Positions 1 to 10,132 of a stretch of 64,000 bases of DNA are shown here, one piece after another. Source of the DNA: Apus apus. Taxonomy: Eukaryota > Chordata > Aves > Apodiformes > Apodidae. The number at the start of each line of letters is the position of its first letter. Within the stretch, counting starts at the first letter, position 1. Location of the stretch: the NCBI RefSeq assembly GCF_020740795.1, contig NC_067296.1, positions 7,417,001 through 7,481,000 on the forward strand, read 5' to 3'. The notes beneath the pieces are model-generated. The model was not told the origin of the DNA. It did no database searches and was given only the letters and a program-made list of their open reading frames with translations. A program made the translations under genes and the position numbers.

Positions 1-939
1 TTTAATCAAGACACCAGGGCTCGTATTTGCTTGTTACAAAAAACCTGAGCGAGTACAAGATGTAACTGCAGTCAGAAATACCCCAATTAAAAACCAGGCA
101 GAATTTTCTAAGAGCAAAAGTGGAAATTATACTTGCTTGCTTGCTTGCTGGAAAACACTTAAGGTGGTGTAATTGTGAGGAATTTGTGTCAGCCACACAT
201 CCTACCTTCCTGAAACACCAGCTATGAGGTTCATTACAGGGTTTTACAGATGATACAATAGAGCCTGTACAGAGCTAATGAGGCTACTGGCCCTAACTGC
301 TCTGTATCCCCAAGCACCATCTCATGATTCACAGGGACAAGAGGTACTCGCCGCACCAGCACGACAGCTGGTTTCAGCCAGGTTCGAGGAGTTTCTCTTC
401 TTACGCAACCCCCACTGGTTACTCACAGCAGCTGACTGTGGCTAGCAGGCCAGTTCACTAAGAACGGTGCCTAGTTACAACAACAAACCAGGCTTGTTTT
501 TGTCATGGGCATTTTTTTTCTCAGAAAAAACAAGAAAAAAAAAATTACAGCGTGCAGCTCATTGGACGCAACCTGGATTTAAGCTGTTTAGTTTGTAAGG
601 GTACTTTAAACTAAACAAACAGCTTTTTGTTAACATTTTCACTAGCGCTGCAGATTTCTAGGTTTAGAATAGCACTGATCACTTTGAGCCAGGACTGCTT
701 CACTGGGATGGAGGGATGAGATGTTTACACATCCCAGTCAAAACCCTGAGACTGTGCAACTATTCTTCTGACAATGCCCCTGAAGTTAATTGAAGTATGA
801 GCCAAAGGCCTGATCCTTGGGCTTTCCCTTGGCTCTCAGAGCAGCAGGAGCTGCCAGGTTACAGCTTCATCTTTCACCACACCTGGAGAGGGACATGGGG
901 AGCAGCACTGCAGCAATGGGCACCCACTTCAATCCATGT
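1..939. other. intergenic DNA, no gene seen
   Basis: I see no splice-flanked exon or recognisable protein here. There is a short GCTT-unit tandem near 133-149 and an A-rich stretch near 513-545. Open frames on both strands are short and resemble nothing I know. Confidence 0.5.
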
Positions 940-1706
940 GCCATGGCTGGATGGATGTGGCAGAGAGAAGGAGTGGCTGGATCTATCAGGGGAGTCATTA
1001 CAGGGGTGAAAGGAGGCTGCCAGAGCTGATCCATTCTTGGAGAGAGAGGAGGATCCAAGGAGAATGGCCTTGCCAAGGAAAGAAATAATCCCCTTGCCCT
1101 CAGCTCTTGCTCCTCTTTCTCCAGGCTCTTCTCCTCCAGCACTGCCAGACCAGGTCTGGCTAGGGAGGAGTGGAGTTTCTTCAGAAGTGCCGGTCGAGTG
1201 CTGTGGTTTGGATTTGTGACTAAAGCAGTGCTGATAATACCCCAGTGTTTACCTGCTGCTGAGCAGGGCTGGCACAGCATCAAGGCCTTTTCTTTTTCCC
1301 ACTCTGCCCCCGCAGTGAGGAGCCTGGGGGGTGAGAAGCTGGGAGGGGGACATAGCTGAGCCAGCTGATCCCCAGTGACTGAAGGGATATTCCATGCCAT
1401 AGGACATCATGGTCAGCAATAAAAGCGCAGGGACAGAAGGAGGAAGGGGGGATGTTCAAGGTTATGGCATCTGTCTGCCCAAGTAACCCCATGCGCTTCC
1501 CTAGGAGCAGCCAAACACCTGCCTGCCGATGGGAAGCAGTGAATCAATTTGTATTTTGCTTTGCTTGCCCATGCAGCTTTACTTCACTTATTAAACTGTC
1601 TTTATCTCAATCCACTAGTTTCTTCTCACTTTTGCCTTTCTGATTCTCCTCCCCATCCCACTGGAGGGGAGCAAGCAACCAGGTGGGTGCTTACCAACCC
1701 ACCACA
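940..1706 (+). mobile_element. ERV-L-type endogenous retrovirus LTR, degenerate
   Basis: The segment follows, in order, the layout I recall for avian ERV-L family LTRs. A G/A-rich leader and 'gaggagtggagtttct' near 1168 are followed by 'gactaaagcagtgctgat' near 1218. Next come 'ggatattccatgccata' near 1385 with a TATA-like 'caataaaag' near 1418, and 'tattaaactgtctttatctc' near 1590, which carries an ATTAAA polyadenylation signal. The decayed right end is near 1706. No gag, pol or env reading frame flanks it, so it is probably a solo or truncated LTR. The left boundary is approximate. The 177-codon minus-strand frame inside it (867-1400) has no coding character. Family assignment is from memory of repeat structure, not a database match. 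Confidence 0.72.
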
Positions 1707-3655
1707 GCTAGATAGTGTTCCTTCCATTCATCCTTTCTTTTGTTGTATGTCCCCTCTTTCCTGTGAGCCAGTTACTGCCCTTTCCAGCGTTAAATCTTTG
1801 TTATTGTTGCTTTTCCACTTTACCTCACTTAAATCCATACTTCTCCCCTTGCCTCTGCTCCAGGCTGCAGAAGCAATGTTGCTCTGTCCATATAGCCATG
1901 GGAAGGGATGCCCCTTTCTGTGCTATATGGAGGAGACATTGTGTGTCAAAGTGGGTTTGTGGAATAGGTGTGAACAGGAGCTGTGTTTTATCAACAGAGG
2001 AATTGCTGTCTTGATGAGGGAATTACAGAGATAACAAAAGCAGAACATTCTTCTAGGGAGACACTTCAGAGGGACGTCCATAAAAACCACAACCAGCTGC
2101 CTCTGGTGGAAAGGAGACATGAGATAAAACATGGGCTAATAGAGCAGGAGCCAGCACACTCAGATTATTGTTTTTCTTTCTGCTAGCACTTTGCTGGATA
2201 CTGAACTGGATACCTGCATCATTTCAGCTGTGAAACTTCTCACTCCCAGCAGAGGCACCATGGGCAGAGGAATGGAGCCTACCAAAGAATCTAGGTCCTA
2301 CTGCTTGGATTCCCAATGATCTGATAAATGCCATTGGGCTGGGATCTCAGTAGTTCTGGCTGCATCAGAGCTACTAAGCAGAGGCAGGCTGGAGGCTGGG
2401 AAGATGCAGCCGGTGGGAAATCTGTGTGCACCCTGTCACTAACTCACACTTTGGAGTGCCTACCCCAGGTGCCTGTGTCCCACATGCCTTTGTGGTGCCA
2501 TCCCATTACTGGCAAAGGGCAGAGAAAACTGGCATCCTTCTTGGAAGGGCCCTGCATTGCATCCTGCACGGGCTGGCAGGTTTTGGAGGCAGCTTCAGAA
2601 CAGGCTGCTTGTGTGAGCATGAGGTGACAAGTCCTGGGAGTGCCCAGAAGCTCCAGGCTACCACCAGGAGAGAGAAATGCTGTTGTTTGTACAGTTGTTC
2701 ACTTTTCACATTGCCATTTGTTAGTAGACATGTCACAGCAGATGCTTCTCACCAGCACAATGGATACTTGGACTAATTTGGGGCTGGTACTAGTAAATGA
2801 AATCCAGCTAACAAAACACTCTGTTTATCAGAGTTGTCACAGATTTGTCAGTCCCCACTGACAGAAGGGCTTTAAGGATAGTCTGCGATAAGGAAAAAGG
2901 AAAAAAAAATAATCTATATGCCAACAGGAATGTAATCCAGAGAATATCTAAACACTGCCCTCAACAAAAGGGCCCACTGCCCTTCAGCATTAAGAACAAC
3001 CCCTGGTGGAGGGGCAGGCAGCGAAGGACTGCCGTGGGAGGGAGGAAAGCAGGGGGCAGGCCAAGGTTCCTGCAGCTGATATTCAGGTTTCATCTCCCAG
3101 GTGATAAATGGCTTCTATTCAGGAAGCAGCTGCCACCTGGTCACCCAGGGCAAAGGCAGACACAACCCTCCTGGTCCTCCAGCACATGGACCTGTGTCCA
3201 AGGAAGCTGGTGGCAGCCAGGTCCAGAACAGAAAAGGAGGTGGCTCTGCTCACAACCTAATGCAAACAGGGCACTGGCTGCCAGAGGAAGCTGCACATAC
3301 TCTTAAGTTTCCACAATTTCAATATTCTGAAGAGTAGTTGGAGAAGCCATGGGGAGCAGGAGGGCATCTGCTGGCACTGCTCTTTGTCTCTCAAGACATC
3401 TGTCTGCAGCCTCTGCTAGTTTTTTGTAAGAGAAGGGGTGGGTGTTGTTTTTTAAAATTCTAATTCCAGCCTGACCATAACTGATTTTTCTATTTGTGGT
3501 TATTTTGTTTTTCTGAATTTACAAATGATAGTTTCTGCTGCTGGCTTCTTCTTTCCCTGTCATCCCCTCTACACATGCACACATGTAAAGTGCCATCGAA
3601 TTCAGGGATGGATACACATGCACTGCATACATAGATACACTCCAGAAATCACTGT
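1707..3655. other. intergenic DNA, no gene seen
   Basis: No recognisable exon. The longest frame (153 codons, + strand, 2845-3306) has no domain, and its flanks lack paired splice signals that would make it an exon. Confidence 0.45.
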
Positions 3656-4330
3656 GGCAGGCTGCAGGAAACAGTGAAATTGCACTGCTCCTCTGAAATT
3701 AAGCATCCAACAGAACTTTAAAGAAGAAACTAGACTAACTTGAGGAAGAGTCACCCGTACAATGAAAAAATATTTCCTCATCTTTACATGGAACCTCCTG
3801 TGCTCCAGCTTGCATCCATTGCCCCTTGTCCTGTCATTGCACATCAGTGAGAAGAGCCTAGCTCCATCCTCCTGACACCTGCCCTTTACATATTTATAAA
3901 CATTGATGAGGTTGCCCCTCAGTCTCCTCCAAGCTAAAGAGATCCAGCTCCCTCAGCCTTTCCTCATAAGGAAGATGTTCCACTCAGTCATCTCTGTGGC
4001 TCTGTGCTGGACTCTTTCAAGCAGTTCCTTGTTCTTCTTGAACTGAGGGGCCCAGAACTGGACACACTATTCCAGCTGTGGCCTCACCAAGGCAGAATAG
4101 AGGAGGAGGAGAACCTCTCTCGACCTACTAACCACACCCCTTCTAATATACCCCAGGATGCCACTGGCTGCCTTGGCCACGAGGGCACGTTGCTGGCTCA
4201 TGGTCATCCTTCTGTTCACCAGGACCCTCAGGTCCCCTTCCCCTAATCTGCTCTCCAACAGGTCAGTCCTCAGCCTATACTAGTACATGGGGTTGTTCTT
4301 TCCCATATCCAAGTCTCTACACTTGCCTTT
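3656..4330 (-). mobile_element. CR1 LINE, 3' part of ORF2, reverse orientation
   Basis: Read on the minus strand, 4258-4067 and the sequence below it encode the C-terminal end of a CR1 reverse transcriptase: 'MTMSQQRALVAKAASGILG', then 'LYSALVRPQLE', continuing into 'YCVQFWAPQFKK'. The usual downstream block follows ('[11 protein letters not shown]'-like, then the GDLINV-like stretch). The frame then decays with shifts. The element is 5'-truncated, as most avian CR1 copies are. It shows no canonical 3' end and no target-site duplication that I can identify. Confidence 0.85.
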
Positions 4331-7199
4331 GTTGTAACCAGACAAAATGTGAAATGAAAAGCAAACAAACCAAGCATCCAATAGTTTCAAACAACAAATA
4401 CCAAAGCAATAGGAGAAACACTATCTGCTGAGAACTCGTGCCTAGAATTTGTCTCTCTGTGTATTTGTTTATATTTCTACATACAAGTGTGTGTACATGT
4501 ATGCACACACAAATATGCCTACTGCATATATCTAGAGAACAAGAGAATAGGATGCTATATATACTAAGACACAGTAAGAAGATATAAAAACAAATCTATA
4601 TAGCGAAGGGTTTAAAATTATTTTCAGCATTTCATTAGTCAGCCTAAGAGAATCCTTCCCATCTGCCCAAAAGCAATAAAGCAAGTAAATTACGAGGCTG
4701 ACTCTTTCCTTACCTTCTTAGCAGAATGCTTAACCTTGCCTGTGTAATAAACAAACGCCCTGAGTTTGATAAGAAAGATCATTCCTCCTCCCTTTTAAAG
4801 TACAATCAGTTATCTCTTTCTCAATCTCATACTGGAATGCAGGAAAATTAAGAGAAGGGAGTAGGAGGAGATATATTCTTTTGCACAGAGGTTGTTTTCA
4901 GGCCAATGCAGCTTCCCGGCATTCACATCCCAGCCTGCCAACATTCAGAAGCTGTGATGGAGCCAACCCTGGGGGATGATGAAGTCCCCAAAAGGCAGGT
5001 CTTTCATAAGCAGTAAGTGCCCTGTTGGAACTTCGGTGCTGTAGCCATAGGCATTTCCTCACACACTGCCCACAGATAGTGACATTTTAAGGCCACTGCT
5101 GATTTTGGTATTATTGATACTGCTGACTTTGCCTGATGTCTTTGAAATCCCAGGCCATCTTGTTATTTGGTACACACCATATTTCATGCCAGAATTGGAA
5201 CCTGGCTTCAGGGGAGCTTAGAGCTGAGCCCTTCTCAACACCCTGGAAAATGTTTTATTTTTGCTATAAAGCCAAACTATGAAGGTGACTGGAATATTTA
5301 AATACTTGAAGGACAGTTCTACAGTAAATGTAGATGAAGCCCTTCCACCTTCCCTACAACACCTGGCAGCCTCCTCCCACTGTCTAACTACCCAACGCTG
5401 CAGGAGGAGGTTCAGTGCTCCACATTTCAGGAGGACTTGAATCCAGGGTGACCACCCAAGCCACCTGAGATCACAGTGTTTACAGATAATCTAAAAAGCT
5501 AATCCAGGCCTCTGCAAGGCCAAAGACTGCCTTAGCTGCTAAACCCACTCCCTACAGTAAATCTGGCATGCCCTTGCTCTTCAGAGCCCACAAACTCCAC
5601 TTCTAAGAGAGAACAAAGTCCTGTGCCTGTAAATTAGAGCCTCCTCTTACGTTTCCAGTACAATGTTACAGCTGGTCACTTACTCATCTGTGCCTGCCCT
5701 CAGTGTTCCACATAGCTATCTATTTAGGCTGCTCTGTATAATTTAAGAATTAAAACTAAACACTGTGTTACCTACAGCCACATCATCTTAGATGAGCTTA
5801 AACAACTGTGAAATTCCTGGGATCTATTAAAAGCAACATTCAGCACACATTAATCAACAGATGCTCAGTAGCTGTGCATCAGAAAACCACAAGTGAGAAG
5901 CAGGCTGAAAAGCCTCCTGCCACAAAGATTACTTTCTGCTGCAACCAGGTCCTTGAAAACCATCTGTACAGCAATACCAGACTGGTGTTTGGCTCAGTAG
6001 CTATCTCAGTGGTAGTAAACCTGACTTACCCCTTCTCAGTGGCAACAAGTAGTCAAGCAAGCCATGGTATTTCCTGCTGGTGAGTCAGTGAGGAGACATG
6101 AAAATCACCATCTCTTCATACAGAACATTTTAGACATTATAATTTGGTATCACCCGTGGTTACTTCACCCACTGTGCTGTTCTGAGGATGACACTTCATT
6201 TTAGCAGAAATGTGACAATTCACAGTAGCTGACCAGCTCCTGGCACCCGGGACTCCCTGTTCTCACACCCTCACTTGACCCAACAGCCCTTGATCCCTCC
6301 AGGCCCTCTGATGCTCCCCTTTCCACAGGGGTCCCTAGGATCTTTGTCCTCCTTTTGTTTTTCAGCCTTCAGATCCTGGCTTTTATGAGGTTCAGTCCTG
6401 GGTTTCTATATCTTTAGGTTCCCAGGCTTGTATTTGTGCTTCTTCCTTCCTTCCCTCCTTCCACACCCCTTCCTGAACCCCTCCCATGGCCTCCAACATC
6501 CATCCATAGTTCCCTTCTGGCCAGTGCCAGCAGGCACAGTGAGGAGAAGGTCATCTCATATCCTGAAGAGTCACATCTGCAGTCATCCCTTTTCTACATC
6601 AATCTCTCATGATTAAAAGCACATGACAGCTACAAGGCCAGTAAAACAAAACAAGTGTGGAATTTTCTGGTTGTGCCAGTTGAAAGATTTAAGGAGCAAA
6701 AACAACTGAAAAAACGAGGCCAAGGCCAAAACAAAAAAAAACAACAACACAACAAAACACCAAACCCAAAACAAAACAAAGAAAATGCAAGAGAAATCAA
6801 AACAGCTCAAATTTCTGGCCTTCATTCTTAGGCCAGACAACCTACTCTTCAAGCCAAGCAAAATCTGAGTGGCTAGGAAAGGTATTAAGATTCTCCTTAT
6901 TCTGCATCAGCCTGATACAGAATTGAACGTTGCTCTGGTGACAACCGCAAGAGCCCATCACAACAGGTGAAGATTACATTGCACTCTGGGCCATGCTCTT
7001 TTCCCTGACCAACACTGCCACAACAGCTCTACATCTTCCACCATTTGCTGACTGGCTTTTAAAAAACTCGGCCCTTGCAGAAAGATGCAGCTACTTCTTT
7101 CAACTCAGAGCAGCACAGCCACAGCTATAGGATTTGGAGGAAGAGGGCTACAGGGAGGAGAAGCAGACTTGTCAGAGCTGCACAAAGGAGGCACCAGTT
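4331..7199. other. intergenic DNA, no gene seen
   Basis: Mostly AT-rich unique-looking sequence. There is an A/C-rich low-complexity tract near 6727-6782. No exon, RNA gene or repeat is recognised with confidence. Confidence 0.45.
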
Positions 7200-7512
7200 A
7201 TGAAGTGCAACACTGGGAATTTCAGCTGCACAACATGGAAAAAATTCTTTGCCCTCAGAGTGATGCAACAGAGGGACAGGTCTCCCAGAGCAGCTGGAGA
7301 CTCTCCGTCCTTAGAGGTTTTCAAAATTCTGTCTGGATGAGGCCCTAGGAAACCTCCTCTTAACTTTGCAGTTTATAACCCAGATGGCCGTTAGCCATTT
7401 ACTAAGAACTTGACAAGAATCATGTAGCTCCAGGTCACACACATACACGAATCACAGGAGGTTGGACTGAAGTGCTCCAGAGGTGCCTTTCAACAATTCT
7501 ATCCCTGATTTT
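7200..7512 (+). mobile_element. CR1 LINE 3' end, plus strand, diverged
   Basis: The order of words matches the CR1 3' tail: 'ggagactctccgtccttagaggtttt', 'ctggatgaggccctagg', then 'aggttggactgaagtgctcc', 'agaggtgcctttcaac' and 'aattctatccctgatt'. The terminal AT-rich octamer repeat is decayed. The left boundary is approximate. Confidence 0.7.
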
Positions 7513-9395
7513 TAAGTGGACAGGTTAAGGACCAGGTGAGGAGCAGGGGAGCTTCTTCCTGTTGCATGACCCAGAGGATGAGCAGTACTGCATGAAGGTG
7601 AGATGGATGTGGCCCCCACTGTCCTTCTCTGCCACATTCCTGCCTGTTCTCCCTCACTCTCTTTCGATATAACTTCTTGCATTTTCACTAGGCTTCCCAG
7701 AAAAGCAAAAGAAAAAAACTCCAAAAGGTCTTACGAGCTAAAAACCATGCAATTTTGCAGAAGACTTATTTCTTTATAAAGATGCTCTCAAGGGATACTT
7801 TCACCTTTATTTACCAGTTACTTCCAGCCATCCAGAGTGACCTGCACCAGCCTGTGTTCATACTGAAGTGACCCTCCATACATCTCTGGTGCCTTGACAC
7901 AGCATGTTTGAGCACTTCACAAATACTGGAACTGGCCAAGGCTTGGCAAACTTTGAATTTGAATTTTTGCACAAAAAAAAGGAAGACAGCATTCACAAGG
8001 AAACTTCCTGTGTTCCATCAGCTTAAGTGTAACACATTCTGGATCAAGCTTCATTATTCATGGATGAAACACTGCACATAATCTCCACACCAGAGCATTG
8101 CAAAAAATTCAAGCAAAGAGCAGGAGCACCTGAGCTCCTGATGTGTTGGAGGCCCCACAGTTCCCCTGCAAATGAACTGAGATGTGCACATCACTTCTGG
8201 AAACTACCTTGCAAAGGGCCATCCTTGTTTTTCAGTGGCACCAGTGAGCTTTAAGTGACACATGCCTAAGCTGAAGTCATGCACTCTAAACTGTCCCAAA
8301 CACCACTGGGATGGAAAGAATGAGTAAAAGCAGACGGGGATCAGCAAACTGCAGATTCTCTGAAATTAGCCAGTGTGTAAAAATAATTTGGTTGTAACTG
8401 TAGTAAGACTATCTAAGTAGGTCACCACAAAACCGCAACAGGAGAGCAAAGACGAGGTGTGGGTTTGGTCTCACTACGGGAAACGATGCTCTCCAGCTCT
8501 GCCACCTGTGACACAAAGAGAAAAGCAACTGGTGCCCAAACCTCACTGTTTTTTAAAGCTCACACATGTTGGTACTGATTTCAATGGCTTTCACTTTCAT
8601 GCAAACGGTTCACGAGTGTCCATGTGTCTGTGCCATGAATCTACAATTTCATTTTGATTAAAGTGCATGGCTGATATTCTGAAGGGCCTTCAAAATGCCC
8701 CTAGGCATACAAAGCACTATGCCTGTTTGCACAAACACGCCCAGCATGTGATGCTGGCATTCTAGTTGTTTCCATCGTGCCCATCATCTCAAACTTTCCG
8801 GGGAATGGATGGATGTCCGTGACTGCCTGTGTAAGCTGGGAGGTGCTAATTAGCCCCATTTGTAGGTATGAATTGATGCACAGGATTGCTTAGACTCAAG
8901 TGACAGCAGTGGTCTGTTCCGGAGGGTATTGGAAACTTGCACCAGGTGAGGCTGACAACTGGGCAATATTTTAATTCAGGAGCATTTTGACACTGATTTT
9001 GAGGCTGTGGCTTTCATTCAGCTCGATGTGAAGGGGATAAATGCTCACTCTGCTGTACAGTGGGTTCCCCATCTGTGGTCGAGCAGTGAAATCTGCTCAG
9101 CTGTGAGCTCCCCCAGGCCTGCCCAGCCAGCAGGAAGGGTCAGGGCAGCTGCAGGTGGAACATGGCCGAGTGAAAAAGCCAGGACCCATTTCCTGCTTCC
9201 AGGCACCACAGAATGGTTTGACATAATTCCTCAGCACACTTCTGCAGTCACTACCCTGGGGATTCCAGCACACTCTCTGAAACAATAACCCTGTGCCATC
9301 ACAACCCCTGCCTCCGTTCAGGCCCGAGAGGTTACTTGTGAGCTTGGGTGATGGTTGCTGAGGGAACAGGAGCTATCAGGCAATGCCAGATCCAG
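7513..9395. other. intergenic DNA, no gene seen
   Basis: No convincing exon or repeat. Small frames exist but none has recognisable protein similarity. Confidence 0.45.
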
Positions 9396-9638
9396 CACCG
9401 GAATCACGGAATGGTCACGGCTGGAAAGGGCCTCTAAGATCAGCAAGTTCAACCATCAACACAAACAGCCCCCACAACCTTGGCCACCAGAGCGTGTTCT
9501 GAAGGACCAAATCCACGCAGCTTCTGAGTGACTCAACCACCTCCCCGGTTCGTGTCTGACCGCTCCTCCTAACTCTTCCTGATAATCCACCCTAAACCTC
9601 CCCTGCCACAGCTTCAGGCCCTTTCCTCCGGTCCTAGC
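9396..9638 (-). mobile_element. CR1 LINE 3' end, reverse orientation
   Basis: The segment starts with 'ggaatcacggaatggtcacg' and 'gctggaaagggcctctaag', the reverse complement of a CR1 3' terminus. It continues with the antisense 3' UTR and RT-tail words ('caacctccttgg'-like, 'gaccgctcctcctaactc', 'ccctaaacctcccctgcc'). It lies about 120 bp upstream of the SLC9A8 CpG island. Confidence 0.75.
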
Positions 9639-9869
9639 GTGATTTACCTGGGAGGAGAGGCCACCTCTCCAGGCAGCTGCAGGGTCTCCCCGCAGCCTCC
9701 TTCCCTGCAGCCTGAGCCACCCCCGTTCCCCCAGACTCACACGCCTCGTCCTCTAGCCCCTTCACTCCCGGGGAGGGGCGGGGGGGCCGGGCCGTGGCAG
9801 GGGGGACAGGCCCGGGGGGCTCCTGAGGGACCGGGGGCTGCGGCCCCCCCGCCGGCGCGCGACCTGCCG

Positions 9870-9877
9870 TGACGTCA
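9870..9877. promoter_or_regulatory. CRE palindrome TGACGTCA
   Basis: A perfect 8-bp CREB/ATF site about 250 bp upstream of the SLC9A8 ATG. A half-site-like TGACG follows at about 9897-9901. Confidence 0.6.
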
Positions 9878-9908
9878 CGCCCCAGCACGCGGGCCGTGAC
9901 GACGCGGC

Positions 9909-9921
9909 GTTGCTACGCAAC
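9909..9921. promoter_or_regulatory. RFX X-box, inverted repeat
   Basis: GTTGCTACGCAAC is an inverted repeat of GTTGC/GCAAC, the X-box core bound by RFX factors. It lies 32 bp from the CRE. Confidence 0.55.
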
Positions 9922-9982
9922 GGGCCCCCCCCCCCCTCCCCAACACTCAACGATCACGAGGACGCTGGCGGCCCGGCCCTGC

Positions 9983-9992
9983 GCGCATGCGC
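9983..9992. promoter_or_regulatory. NRF1 site GCGCATGCGC
   Basis: A perfect palindromic NRF1 core, typical of CpG-island promoters. Confidence 0.6.
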
Positions 9993-10075
9993 GGGCTCAC
10001 CGCCGTCACCCTCCCCGCTCCCATCATAGAGACGGAGGACGCGCTCGCTAGAGCGTCCACCCCCCCGCCAGGTGC

Positions 10076-10083
10076 CCGGAAGT
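10076..10083 (+). promoter_or_regulatory. ETS-family site CCGGAAGT
   Basis: A consensus ETS/GABPA motif 42 bp before the ATG, a common position near transcription starts of housekeeping promoters. Confidence 0.5.
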
Positions 10084-10124
10084 GGCGGGGGCGCGGTGGG
10101 ACGTTTGAGCTCGGCGGCGGCAAG

Positions 10125-10132
10125 ATGGCGGC
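10125..10132 (+). CDS. SLC9A8: SLC9A8 coding exon 1 (ATG GCG GC)
   Basis: Only eight coding bases precede the donor GTGAGT at 10133. The ATG sits in a CAAGATGGCGGC context, which is both a Kozak-like start and a YY1-type motif. Joining to exon 2 gives MAASANATHE, in frame with the conserved NVTLHTT segment of NHE8. No upstream in-frame ATG is needed. Confidence 0.85.

Noticed and set aside
867..1400. 177-codon minus frame
   Set aside because: It lies mostly inside the LTR, antisense, with no retroviral or host protein similarity.
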